A stretch of DNA of 64,000 bases from Pseudomonas sp. GGS8 (lineage in GTDB: Bacteria; Pseudomonadota; Gammaproteobacteria; Pseudomonadales; Pseudomonadaceae): contig NZ_JALJWF010000001.1 of assembly GCF_024168645.1 (NCBI RefSeq), positions 4,777,501 to 4,841,500 on the forward strand, written 5' to 3'. Each line of letters begins with the position of its first letter. The first letter of the stretch is position 1. The position numbers and the translations under genes are program-made. Under the pieces are notes generated by a model. The model was not told the origin of the DNA. It saw only the letters and a program-made list of their open reading frames with translations, and did no database searches. Below are positions 1-8,839 of this stretch, piece by piece.

Positions 1-906
1 GCTGCTCAACACCTGTCGCCACAAGAAACGCTTGCGCGGATCATTGGCGAGCAGATCCCGAAACCAGGTGACTACGGAACGCCCATTGCGGGCCTCGGTT
101 TTTTCAGGCGTGAACATCCGTCGCCGCCCGTCGTCTGCATGGTCGCGCCAAGCATCATCCTCGTCGCCCAGGGTGAGAAACAGCTGTGGGTAGGTGGCGA
201 GGGCTACCCGTATGACACGTCGCGATTTCTGATCACCTCATTGGACTTGCCCGCCAATTCAGAGGTGCTGGCGGCAAGCCCGGAACAGCCATGCCTGGGG
301 CTGACTTTGAAACTCGATCTGCGCATGCTGGCTGAGCTGATAGTGCAGGGTGACTTGCCGCCAACCCGTGATCGATCAGTGGTGAAAGGTGTAGGGATTG
401 GTTCAGTAACGCCTGCCTTGCTGGCGTCGTTCGAGCGCTTGCTGGCGCTACTCGATGAACCCGAAGCCATCCCTGTGCTTGCACCCTTGATTCAGCGCGA
501 AATTCACTATCGTCTCTTGAAGAGTGATCAGGCTGCCAGGCTGCGGCAGATTACCTCGGTCGATGGCCAGGGTTATCGCATTGCAAAAGCCATCGACTGG
601 CTGAAGTTGAATTACGCCTCGGCGCTTCGCGTCGAAGAACTTGCGGCGCGAGTGCAGATGAGCACGCCCACCTTTCACCACCACTTCCGCCAGCTCACCG
701 CGATGAGCCCGTTGCAGTACCAGAAGTGGTTGCGATTGAACGAGGCGAGGCGACTGATGCTCAACGAGCATCAGGAAGTATCAAGCGCGGCCTACAAAGT
801 CGGTTATGAAAGCCCGTCGCAGTTCAGTCGCGAATACAGCCGCCTGTTTGGCGTACCTCCCAAGCGGGATATTGCGGTGTTGCGAGGGCAGGGGGTAGCA
901 ACATAA
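1..906 (+). CDS. AraC-family transcriptional regulator (5' end outside window)
   Basis: The reading frame is open from base 1, so the gene begins before the window; the in-frame ATG at 139 lies inside the conserved N-terminal domain and is not the likely start. The visible part has an AraC-type N-terminal sensor domain (IILVAQGEKQLWVG, then YPYD and DLPANSE motifs) typical of the PF06719 group. Two C-terminal helix-turn-helix units follow (VEELAARVQMSTPTFHHHF and AYKVGYESPSQFSREYSRLFG). This subfamily usually controls a neighbouring oxidoreductase or transporter; its target is not visible here. It ends just before a small minus-strand gene, tail to tail. Confidence 0.9.
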   Translation, partial: AAQHLSPQETLARIIGEQIPKPGDYGTPIAGLGFFRREHPSPPVVCMVAPSIILVAQGEKQLWVGGEGYPYDTSRFLITSLDLPANSEVLAASPEQPCLGLTLKLDLRMLAELIVQGDLPPTRDRSVVKGVGIGSVTPALLASFERLLALLDEPEAIPVLAPLIQREIHYRLLKSDQAARLRQITSVDGQGYRIAKAIDWLKLNYASALRVEELAARVQMSTPTFHHHFRQLTAMSPLQYQKWLRLNEARRLMLNEHQEVSSAAYKVGYESPSQFSREYSRLFGVPPKRDIAVLRGQGVAT

Positions 907-909
907 AGG

Positions 910-984
910 TTATACAAGACCGACAAACGACAGAATAACCAGGACAATCACAACGGCCCCAACGATGTAGATAATATTGTTCAT
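910..984 (-). CDS. 24-residue single-span membrane peptide
   Basis: A short frame starts at ATG 984 behind a strong ribosome-binding site (AGAGGTGG, about 5 bases upstream). It encodes MNNIIYIVGAVVIVLVILSF plus four residues: an almost entirely hydrophobic helix able to span the inner membrane once. A longer in-frame extension reaching 1167 is possible, but it looks non-coding and has no better start signal. It resembles tiny hypothetical membrane peptides seen in Pseudomonas genomes. Function is unknown. It is convergent with the AraC gene, with only three bases between the two stop codons. Confidence 0.6.
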   Translation of the reverse strand: MNNIIYIVGAVVIVLVILSFVGLV

Positions 985-1348
985 GAAAACCACCTCTCTA
1001 ACCCAACAGGATTGCGACACCAGGGTGCCTAATACAAAGGACACCATCGTTCGCAGTTCCGTTCCCTGAACCCGTCTCAGAGGCAGTACTTCGCCGTAAC
1101 CTCGGCTAATGTGCATGGGCTCGAGGAGCGCGCCGTGGTTGCTGGACACCCGCCCGTTCGTGCGCAAGCCTGATACTCTGCAAGCGCCAATCAGAACTCA
1201 CGTAGCCGCCTGTGTCGGCCCCTCTTTCGCGATGCTGGCTGCTACTCCCAAGACGGTCACGCTCGATGTACAGATCTGGTCCTGCGTCCTCTGCCATGGC
1301 CCACCATAGGTTTGGGGCAATCCATTTAACAAGCGAATGCACATCAGG
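985..1348. other. Intergenic region, no gene recognised
   Basis: This region lies between the small membrane peptide and the end of the exopolysaccharide operon. Short frames occur on both strands, but none has a recognisable product or convincing ribosome-binding site. It should hold the promoter of the small peptide and the 3' end of the operon transcript. No strong hairpin with a T-run was found. Confidence 0.5.
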
Positions 1349-2875
1349 TTATCTACCGCGCCGCCATACCTTGAGGTAGTCCACGCTGAAAGTGGAGGGC
1401 AGATCGGCGTCGTCGACCACGCCGAACCAATGCCACATGGCCTCGCTGTCAAAGAGGATTTGCATCGGGTAGAACCAGTGGGTGTTTTTTGCCTCGCGCA
1501 CCAGGACACCGTCTACGTACCAGCGCAAGGTGTCGGGCTGCCAGTCAAAACCGTAGACATGGAAGGTGCTGGCCAGGCGCCACGGGGCGATCCAACTGCT
1601 GCCATCGCGCAGGTGGGCGGTGCTCTGTGGCGTGGCCCAGACGTGGGCGTTCATGTTGTACAGACGGTCGAAGGTGGCGCCCTTGGTCTTGCCGCCGATT
1701 TCGAATATGTCGATTTCCGTGGCATTGTCGGCAAGCCCCGTCCACGCTAGCCAGAAGGCGCTGGAGGCCGCCGACTCCATGGGTTTGGCGCGGGCTTCGT
1801 AGTAGCCGTAAAAACTGCGCTCGATCGTGCGGACCATCGCCGAGCTATAGCCTTGGTAGCCCAGCCGAACGTACTTCTGCGGCACGTTTTCCGTGCGGAA
1901 AACGATGTTCAGATTGCCATCGCTCAGGTAGGCATTGTTCGGCGTGAACAGCGCCGGTTTACGTCCGAGCGACTCGGTGCCCGTGGCATTGTTGACGTGC
2001 CAGCGACTGGCGTTAAGGGTCGCACCGTTGAAGTCGTCGGAAAATCGTGTGTCCACAATCCATTGGCCGACATTGGCCTGATCAGACAGCGGCAGTTCGG
2101 CATTGATCCGCAGCGGTACAGTGCCCAGTGGACCGATACGGGTCCAGGAATTGGCAGCCTTGGGGAGCGCGACGGACCATTTTTGCGCCAGATACTGAAA
2201 CACGCGCTGCCGTTCCTCCAGGGAGGCCAGGTGACGGTCGTACACCAACACTTCCGCGATGTCGCCACGCAAGTCTTCGGTGCTACCGACCACATTGCGC
2301 CCCACCGCAAACGGGCCTATGGGCACGTCGTTGAGTTCCAGAACGAAGAGGGCCGGGGCGTAGGCAGAGGGCTGTTGCACGCTGATCGCGAAGTTCGGTG
2401 CCACGTTGTCGTTTTCAGCGATCCGCGGGCGCGAGCTGAACAGCCGCTGCCAGGTCTCGCCGCCGCTTTGCCCGTCCAGTCTGCGTGACACGATCAATAG
2501 GGTCACGGGGCCTTTTGCGGCACGAATGGTCTTGCCAAGGAACGCCGAAACACCACTCAAGCGCACCACGGAGTGGCCATTCATGGCGTTCTCCACACGC
2601 TGCGGGAGTGCGGCGCCTGCGGCATCGTCCACGGCAACGTCATTAGACATGCCGGACTTGTCGTGCCACCGCAGGAGGTGGTTCTGGGCATCGAAGGTCA
2701 TTGTCGAAGCGTCGGCAGCGTCTAGCCACAGCACCAGGCCGTTGGCCAGCGGCTGGGCAGCGGCTGGCGGCGTGTTGCAAACCACCGATGCCAGGACTGC
2801 CAACAGAATGTAGCCAAGCAGGTACTTCACCCGATGCAATGGGGCGTCTGGGCATGCGAGGTTGCTCATACCCAT
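1349..2875 (-). CDS. Secreted LamG-like plus GH16 glycoside hydrolase
   Basis: Likely a periplasmic or secreted glycanase acting on the exopolysaccharide made by this operon. The N-terminus has a signal peptide (hydrophobic LLGYILLAVLASVV, then PPAAA before a likely cleavage site). Residues ~45-230 look like a concanavalin/LamG-type domain (GLVLWLDAADAST, and GDIAEVLVYDRHLASLEE). Residues ~275-505 are a GH16 jelly roll with the catalytic signature EIDIFE (nucleophile and acid/base Glu), preceded by a conserved FWLAW and followed by HVYGFDWQPDTLRWYVDG. It is the last gene of the operon and overlaps galE by 10 bases. The start is uncertain: ATG 2875, ATG 2869 or a later GTG directly before the signal peptide. 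The substrate cannot be read from the sequence. Confidence 0.85.
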   Translation of the reverse strand: MGMSNLACPDAPLHRVKYLLGYILLAVLASVVCNTPPAAAQPLANGLVLWLDAADASTMTFDAQNHLLRWHDKSGMSNDVAVDDAAGAALPQRVENAMNGHSVVRLSGVSAFLGKTIRAAKGPVTLLIVSRRLDGQSGGETWQRLFSSRPRIAENDNVAPNFAISVQQPSAYAPALFVLELNDVPIGPFAVGRNVVGSTEDLRGDIAEVLVYDRHLASLEERQRVFQYLAQKWSVALPKAANSWTRIGPLGTVPLRINAELPLSDQANVGQWIVDTRFSDDFNGATLNASRWHVNNATGTESLGRKPALFTPNNAYLSDGNLNIVFRTENVPQKYVRLGYQGYSSAMVRTIERSFYGYYEARAKPMESAASSAFWLAWTGLADNATEIDIFEIGGKTKGATFDRLYNMNAHVWATPQSTAHLRDGSSWIAPWRLASTFHVYGFDWQPDTLRWYVDGVLVREAKNTHWFYPMQILFDSEAMWHWFGVVDDADLPSTFSVDYLKVWRRGR

Positions 2876-3930
2876 TGCTTTAACGCAATCGATGCCGCCA
2901 ATCCGGGTTGGGAGCGGTATCCGTGCGGATTACACATTTGCCATCGCCAGGTGTCGATGATCATCTGCATCAGGTCGCGCTGTGCGTACCAGCCCAGATC
3001 ACGCCCCGCCTTGGTGGGGTCGGCCCAGCATTCGGCGATATCGCCGGCGCGGCGCGGCGCGAACCGGAACGGGATGGTAATACCGGTAATGTCCTCGAAG
3101 CTGCGGATGATTTGCAGCACGCTGTGGCCAATGCCTGTTCCCAGGTTCCAGACGTGGATACCGTTTCTGTTTTGCAACGCCCGCAACGCGTTGAGATGGC
3201 CTTCGGCAAGGTCGACCACATGGACGTAATCGCGCACGCACGTTCCGTCGACGGTGGGATAGTCGCTGCCGTATACGGTGAGTTCAGGTATTTGCCTCAT
3301 CGCGACTCGTGTCAGGCAAGGCAGCAGATTGTTGGGCTTGCCATTGGGGTTTTCTCCGATCAGCCCGCTATCGTGAGCACCAATCGGGTTGAAGTAGCGC
3401 AGCACCGCAATGCTCCACTGCGGATCGGACAGGCACAAGTCGGTGAGCAACTCTTCGATCAGCAGCTTGGTGCGACCATAGGGATTGATCGGTTTGCCTG
3501 GGCCCAGATCTTCAATGAGCGGTATCTGTCGGGGGATGCCATACACGGTGGCCGATGAGCTGAACACCAGTTTGAAGACCTCGAATCGGGCCATCGCATG
3601 GCAAAGATTGAGCGTACCAATGACATTGTTGGCGTAATAGTCCAGCGGCTTTCGAACGCTTTCCTCCACGGACTTGAGACCGGCAAAGTGCACCACGGCA
3701 TCGATGTCGTAGCGGCTGAAAATATCATCGAGCAGGTGGTTATCGCGGATATCACCTTCAATGAAGTCAACTCGCTTGCGAGTCAGATACTCCAGGCGCG
3801 CGAGCGATTCGCGGCAGCTGTTACACAAGTTATCGAGGACCAGCACCTGTTGACCAGCGTCAATCAGGGTCAGGGTGGTATGCGAGCCGATATATCCGGC
3901 CCCGCCGGTAATCAACGTGGTTTTGTGCAT
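2866..3930 (-). CDS. galE: UDP-glucose 4-epimerase
   Basis: Interconverts UDP-glucose and UDP-galactose in the cytoplasm, supplying galactosyl donor to the exopolysaccharide pathway. The 354-residue length fits GalE. The N-terminal Rossmann motif is TGGAGYIGSH. The SDR active site is present: SSSATVYG supplies the Ser/Thr, and YGRTK the Tyr and Lys. NPIGAHDSGLIGENP and the C-terminal region (AGDIAECWADPTKA) match GalE closely. The gene is embedded between flippase and glycanase genes in the same orientation, so it serves this operon. It could also act on UDP-GlcNAc/GalNAc; this cannot be decided here. Confidence 0.93.
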   Translation of the reverse strand: MHKTTLITGGAGYIGSHTTLTLIDAGQQVLVLDNLCNSCRESLARLEYLTRKRVDFIEGDIRDNHLLDDIFSRYDIDAVVHFAGLKSVEESVRKPLDYYANNVIGTLNLCHAMARFEVFKLVFSSSATVYGIPRQIPLIEDLGPGKPINPYGRTKLLIEELLTDLCLSDPQWSIAVLRYFNPIGAHDSGLIGENPNGKPNNLLPCLTRVAMRQIPELTVYGSDYPTVDGTCVRDYVHVVDLAEGHLNALRALQNRNGIHVWNLGTGIGHSVLQIIRSFEDITGITIPFRFAPRRAGDIAECWADPTKAGRDLGWYAQRDLMQMIIDTWRWQMCNPHGYRSQPGLAASIALKQWV

Positions 3931-4013
3931 GATGAGGCGTTCCTGTCACAAGGGAATTGCGCGAGTCAGGAGAATGTGGTCCGGGTAGAAGAAAGGTTGT
4001 CGGGTGCGTCCTC

Positions 4014-5432
4014 TCAGCGGGTGGTGAAAACCGATTTGAATTCTTGCGGCCAGCGCGGATGCATCACGCTGTACACCACGGCATAGCTCAGCGCGCCAAC
4101 CACGATGCTGCAGAACAGGTGCAGGTAGCCTTGAACACTCAATCGGGAAGAAACCATCAGGACGATCGCAGCCATGACCAACGAGGCAACCACGCTGCGA
4201 TAGCTGGTTTCGAAAAACAGCCGCCAGTCATAGCCGATTGCGCGGTTCAACCCGCGGATTTGCAGTGGCGTGATGATCGCCATCCGGGCTAGCAGAGCGA
4301 GGGCGGCGGCCATGCCGCCATAAAGGCTGCCGAAGCTATAGACCAGCGCCAGTGCCAGTACGGTGGTTGCCACTTCGGCCTTGATGGTCAGGTGGCTGCA
4401 ATTGACCGCGACCAGTGCGGTTGTGGCGAACATGGCGGTATTGCCGATGGCTGCCGTGCACGCAAGCACTTGCAGCAGGGGAATGGCCTCGGTCCATTTG
4501 GCGCCGAAGATCAACAGGATCAGGTCATGTGCCGTGAGTGCGATGCCGATGAACAGGGGCGTCAGCAGGAAGCCGCTGACGGCGGTCGAATCGCTGATAA
4601 TCGCGCGCAACCGCAATGGATCGGCGCTGCGCCGGGCAAATACCGGCAGCGCATAGCTGATCAGGCCGTGATAGATCGCCGTGCGCGGCAGATCGATGAT
4701 GCGCATCGCCATGTTGAACATGCCCACCGCGTTGCTGCCGGCCGTCATGCCCAGGATGACGGTGACCCCGCGCTGCAGCGTTTGTGAACTCAGCGCGTTG
4801 ACGGCAACCGGTGCGCCGGCCTTCAACAGTTCGCGCAGGAGCGGGCCGTCAATGTAAAAGGCAATGCGACGCGGGTCTGCACGCATCAATACGACAATGG
4901 ACACAAACTCCATGATCAGTACCTGGGCAATGACCGCCCAGGCCCCCAACCCCCAAAGCGCGACAGCGATGCCACCCACGCCACCACACACTTTGCCCAG
5001 TAACGTGCGTGATGCCAACGCCCTGAAGTTGCCAATGCGGCGCATTTGTACCACATAGACCCGCGCCATCATGGTGAACAGGATTTTCACCGAGGCCACC
5101 GCCGTCATCCATCGCAGCACCGGGTCGGGTGTGTACAGCGTTACCGCGCCCGAGATGACGACGATGGACAGCAGGCTGACGAGTACCGACGCCCAGAAGG
5201 CTGTGGCGATGTGTTTGTCCTCCAGTCGTTCGAGTCGTACCAGCGGGTCTTCCAGAACCGAGGAATAAATCATGCCGATCAACTCGACGATGGCAATGAT
5301 GACCGTGCCCACACCCAACTCTGTGGGCGACAGCAGCCTGGCATACGCGACAAAGGTAATCATCGACAGGAAAATCAGGCCGAATTTCTCCGTGAAAATC
5401 CAGATCAATTTAACCAGACGCTGATTGGCCAT
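4014..5432 (-). CDS. Wzx-type polysaccharide flippase
   Basis: A multi-span inner-membrane protein of the MOP superfamily (oligosaccharide flippase), expected to flip the lipid-linked repeat unit to the periplasm. It has about 12-14 hydrophobic segments, and the N-terminus shows the family pattern (FTEKFGLIFLSMITFVAYARLLSP). I chose ATG 5432 (472 residues) because it has a GAGGCGG ribosome-binding site eight bases upstream and starts just after the stop of the preceding glycosyltransferase; an upstream in-frame ATG at 5498 would overlap that gene by 53 bases. It sits next to glycosyltransferase and polymerase genes, as expected for a Wzx/Wzy pathway. Confidence 0.88.
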   Translation of the reverse strand: MANQRLVKLIWIFTEKFGLIFLSMITFVAYARLLSPTELGVGTVIIAIVELIGMIYSSVLEDPLVRLERLEDKHIATAFWASVLVSLLSIVVISGAVTLYTPDPVLRWMTAVASVKILFTMMARVYVVQMRRIGNFRALASRTLLGKVCGGVGGIAVALWGLGAWAVIAQVLIMEFVSIVVLMRADPRRIAFYIDGPLLRELLKAGAPVAVNALSSQTLQRGVTVILGMTAGSNAVGMFNMAMRIIDLPRTAIYHGLISYALPVFARRSADPLRLRAIISDSTAVSGFLLTPLFIGIALTAHDLILLIFGAKWTEAIPLLQVLACTAAIGNTAMFATTALVAVNCSHLTIKAEVATTVLALALVYSFGSLYGGMAAALALLARMAIITPLQIRGLNRAIGYDWRLFFETSYRSVVASLVMAAIVLMVSSRLSVQGYLHLFCSIVVGALSYAVVYSVMHPRWPQEFKSVFTTR

Positions 5433-5445
5433 GGCGGATACCGCC

Positions 5446-6399
5446 TCAATGAGCGGTAGTGGACGCAGCTGCCTTGCGCAATGATTGGACGCATGCATAG
5501 AGGAAGCGCAATGTCGGTTTGCCGGTCCTGAAGATCAGCGTTTGCCAGGAATACTCCAGCATTCGCCGGTACACACCGATCACTTGGGCATGCTCGCCTC
5601 TGCGGGAAAACAGTTCGAGAAAGTCGGAGAGGCTGCCCAGCGCGAAATCGATCCGTTGCTGCCTGGTGAGCTGCGGGCCAAAGTGGGCGAGGTACGCTTC
5701 GATGAACTTGATCTTGTACGGGTAGTACCTTGTCGGTTGCGCGGTCATGTTGGCGCTGTTGACCATGCGCTGCAGCAGCACCTCTGGCACCGTATGGACC
5801 TCCCAGTGTTCAGCGATCCGGGTCCACATGAAGCGGTCTTCGGAGTAACGCAGGCTGGCATTGAAGCCGCCGAGTTGCATGATCACGTCGCGTCTGGCCA
5901 TCGCGGAGGACACGCCATTGAGGACGTTGGCGCGGATGAAATCGTCGAAATGCCTACCGTTTTTTTGCCGGTTTTCCAGTATTCGCCTGCCGTCGCTGTA
6001 GTCGTTATGCACGTAGCAATCTACCAGCGCCACTGGCCGTCCCTGACGACCCAGTTCGTCAAACAGTGCCACTTGTTGCTCCAGCTTTCGCGGATACCAT
6101 CTGTCATCGGCATCGAGAAACGCCACCAAAGTCTCTTCAGTGTGCTGCAGTCCGTGGTTGCGGGCGCTGGCCTGGCCTTCGTTGGCTTGATGCAACAGCG
6201 TCAGGCGAAACGGCGCTGCGAAGTCCCTGACGCGTTGGGGTCCATCATCGGTGGAACCATCGTCGATGACGATGACGTGATCGGGCAATCGGGTTTGCCC
6301 GGCCACGGACGCCAGTGTTTGCTCAATGCTGTCGGCGCCGTTGTACATCGGGATTATGACGCACACCGTATGGGGTGAAGGGTGGGCTTGGTCTGGCAT
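5446..6399 (-). CDS. Glycosyltransferase family 2
   Basis: A GT-A fold transferase that adds a sugar to the lipid-linked repeat unit at the cytoplasmic face. The N-terminus is classical GT2: VCVIIPMYNGADSIEQTL, then VIVIDDGSTDD and a DxD-like site LDADDRWYPRKL at about residue 95. The SEDRFMW stretch (~178-184) matches the downstream acidic acceptor motif of the family. At 317 residues it is a normal size, and no membrane segment is evident. The ribosome-binding site AAGGAG lies eight bases before ATG 6399. Sugar specificity is unknown. Confidence 0.9.
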   Translation of the reverse strand: MPDQAHPSPHTVCVIIPMYNGADSIEQTLASVAGQTRLPDHVIVIDDGSTDDGPQRVRDFAAPFRLTLLHQANEGQASARNHGLQHTEETLVAFLDADDRWYPRKLEQQVALFDELGRQGRPVALVDCYVHNDYSDGRRILENRQKNGRHFDDFIRANVLNGVSSAMARRDVIMQLGGFNASLRYSEDRFMWTRIAEHWEVHTVPEVLLQRMVNSANMTAQPTRYYPYKIKFIEAYLAHFGPQLTRQQRIDFALGSLSDFLELFSRRGEHAQVIGVYRRMLEYSWQTLIFRTGKPTLRFLYACVQSLRKAAASTTAH

Positions 6400-6416
6400 G
6401 GTTATTTCTCCTTTCG

Positions 6417-7730
6417 TTACGCCTTGGCTGAGTCGCGCGGTAATGCCTCGCCGGACGGACGCTGACGCAGGGTTGCCGTTGACAACACGGGGTATTTCGC
6501 GTGGTGATGCCGAAAGGACAGGGCCAGGACGCAGAACACCAGAAACTCCGCCGAGCGGTAGTTGGGCACGACATACGCTACATAGTTGGTGAGCATGAAT
6601 GATCCGATGATGACCATCGCGCTGACATGAAACCGTGCCGATTGATCCGTCATCACCGCCCGATAGTGTTTGAGCAGTGCCTCGATCAGCATGAGGGCCA
6701 GCGCGATCAACTGAACGATACCGCCGTTAAGCAAGGTTTCCATGTAGCCGTTGTGGGCATTGCCGATGTAACCCCAGCGGTTGATGAAGACCTCAGCACT
6801 GGGGCTGGACCAGAAGGCCCCGAAGCCGTAACCCTTGAGAAATTCGGCGTCGATCAGCGGTGTGAGCAGGTCCCAGATCAACGTGCGGTCGGTGAGTGAT
6901 GGATCACGACCGGTCAGCTCCAGCAGCAGCGTGTAGTTGCCGTAGAGAAAGAAACAGATCAGCAAATAGACGATTGTCGTGCCGAGGAATGCCGGCACTG
7001 AGCGGTTGATGTGCAAATGGATCAGCGTGAGGAAGTACCAGTAACTCATGGTGCCGGCAATAATCAGTGCCATGGCGGTGGCGGATTGGGCCAGCGCAAT
7101 CGCGATCAGCGAGAACAACGAGCAGAGGATGGCCCAGGGATTGCGCTGACGGATCATCGGTAGCAGCAGCAAAATGGCGATCGCGTTGATCCGGGCGCCG
7201 GCATTTTTATCCGGGAAAATCCCTTTGAATGCACCCTCGCGAACACCGCCGTAAATGAAGGCGACATCGGGCCTGACAAGCGCCAGTATCAAACCGAACA
7301 ACGCAGCGGCGCCGATGAGACAGCCGAGCATGAAGGCGATTTTCTCGAGGCTGTAGTTGTAGGCGATGAAACCCGCAAAGAAGACCACGCTGATCAGTGC
7401 CACAAAACGTTTGAAACTTAATATCGGGTCGTAGGACCAACTGATCGATACCGCCAGGCAGAGCATGAACACCAGCAGGAAGACGTTGTTCCTGTAAAAA
7501 CTTTTGCTGAGGAACACCTTGTTGCGGAGGAAGAAGAATAGCGGTACCAGTAGGGTGATCAGACCGCAAATCTGATTGACCGCGTTACCTTCGAGGTCTT
7601 TTTCGGCTACGTCCAGATTCGACGTATCCGCCAGCCCGGAAAAAAATCCGATCACCTGAATGTAGAACAGCACACCGAACAATGTGAAGGCGTTGCGCAG
7701 TGTGCTGTACCTGACTTCTAGTGTGCTCAT
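6417..7730 (-). CDS. O-antigen ligase/polymerase-type membrane protein (Wzy candidate)
   Basis: A 437-residue inner-membrane protein with roughly 11-12 hydrophobic spans and one larger periplasmic loop (LTGRDPSLTDRTLIWDLL then GYGFGAFWSS and GNAHNGYMETLLNGG). That pattern (R-x-LIW, GxGxxxFW, HNGYMETL) is typical of the WaaL/Wzy superfamily (PF04932). In this operon, with flippase and Wzc-type co-polymerase, it most likely polymerises the repeat units. ATG 7730 is preferred over an upstream ATG at 7778 because it forms a 4-base ATGA overlap with the stop of the preceding glycosyltransferase, which suggests coupled translation. Confidence 0.85.
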   Translation of the reverse strand: MSTLEVRYSTLRNAFTLFGVLFYIQVIGFFSGLADTSNLDVAEKDLEGNAVNQICGLITLLVPLFFFLRNKVFLSKSFYRNNVFLLVFMLCLAVSISWSYDPILSFKRFVALISVVFFAGFIAYNYSLEKIAFMLGCLIGAAALFGLILALVRPDVAFIYGGVREGAFKGIFPDKNAGARINAIAILLLLPMIRQRNPWAILCSLFSLIAIALAQSATAMALIIAGTMSYWYFLTLIHLHINRSVPAFLGTTIVYLLICFFLYGNYTLLLELTGRDPSLTDRTLIWDLLTPLIDAEFLKGYGFGAFWSSPSAEVFINRWGYIGNAHNGYMETLLNGGIVQLIALALMLIEALLKHYRAVMTDQSARFHVSAMVIIGSFMLTNYVAYVVPNYRSAEFLVFCVLALSFRHHHAKYPVLSTATLRQRPSGEALPRDSAKA

Positions 7731-8839
7731 GACGACTGGCTCCCGAGTAGCGCATCGAGATAAGTTTTCGCCGCGCAAGCGCTCATGAAGCGGGCAGCGG
7801 CATCAATGCGGGCCTGGCGATTTACATCACGCGGCAACATCAGCTGCATCGTAATGGCCTGCGCCAGCGCGTCTGGGTCGTCGACGGCCACCAGCGGAGC
7901 GATCTCGCCATTGTCGAGAATCTCTTGCGGCCCGTAGGGGCAGTGAGTCGATACCACGGGAGTGCCAGTGGCCATGGCCTCGACCAGTGCGTTGGGGCTA
8001 CCCTCGAAACGCGATGACAGTACAAAACAATCGGCCGCCGCCACTTCTGCCATCGGATCACTGACATAGCCTGGCAAATCGAACCGGTCGGCCACGCCCA
8101 CAGCAATCGCTTGTTCAAGCAATTGGGCCCTGAGCGCCCCTTCGCCGAAAATGATCAATCGGGCACTGTGATCGGGCAGTCGGGCGAAGGCATCGATCAA
8201 TACGTCAAAGCCTTTTTGCCGCGCCAGGCGGCCCACGGCGACAATCACCGGGGTGGACTTTTCCTGCAGCCAGCGGTGGCTTGGACGCTCCGGCGTCTTG
8301 TCGCGAAAATCATTGTCGAGTACCGGGTTGTCGGCGATGGTGACATCCTGGGGGCGGGTGATGGTGGAGTCGACGAGATCCTGGGCGACGCCGCGCGAGA
8401 CGCAGATCACCGGATTGGGGATCAGTCGATACAGCAATGGTGCCAACAGATACGCTGTGCGCACCGTCAGCGTGGGGTTGACATATCTGTCATGGGAAAA
8501 CGCGTTGCGCTCGCTGACATGCAGGCGCGCCAGCGTACCTGACAACGCAGCAGCGGCGATGGCCACGACGTTGACATGGGTGAGGGCGGCCAGTTGCGCA
8601 TCAAAGCGATTGCGGCGAAGAAAGCGTGCCAGTGCCGGAACTGCCCTGGAGCTGCGCACGCTATGCAACTCGACCTTTTTTACCCGGGGATCGAGGCGCA
8701 CCGAGTTCACGCCGGCGCCGGTGAGCATCAGTAAGGTCACGTCATTGCCGGCGTCAGTCAGCGCTCCAGCGAGGCGCACCATCATTTTTTCGGCACCGCC
8801 CCCGCCCAAGTCCTGCAGGATAATCAGCAATCTTTTCAT
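7727..8839 (-). CDS. Glycosyltransferase family 4 (first of two)
   Basis: A GT-B fold retaining transferase. The N-terminal half has the acceptor-side loop (LQDLGGGGAEKMMVRLAGAL). The C-terminal half has the nucleotide-sugar site: VIVAVGRLARQKGFDVLIDAF, then LIIFGEGALRAQL, and the EX7E motif at FEGSPNALVEAMATGTPVV. I chose ATG 8839 because it overlaps the preceding stop as ATGA; the ATG three codons upstream is also possible. It is cytoplasmic or peripheral at the membrane and acts on the lipid-linked repeat unit. Sugar specificity is unknown. Confidence 0.9.
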   Translation of the reverse strand: MKRLLIILQDLGGGGAEKMMVRLAGALTDAGNDVTLLMLTGAGVNSVRLDPRVKKVELHSVRSSRAVPALARFLRRNRFDAQLAALTHVNVVAIAAAALSGTLARLHVSERNAFSHDRYVNPTLTVRTAYLLAPLLYRLIPNPVICVSRGVAQDLVDSTITRPQDVTIADNPVLDNDFRDKTPERPSHRWLQEKSTPVIVAVGRLARQKGFDVLIDAFARLPDHSARLIIFGEGALRAQLLEQAIAVGVADRFDLPGYVSDPMAEVAAADCFVLSSRFEGSPNALVEAMATGTPVVSTHCPYGPQEILDNGEIAPLVAVDDPDALAQAITMQLMLPRDVNRQARIDAAARFMSACAAKTYLDALLGSQSS

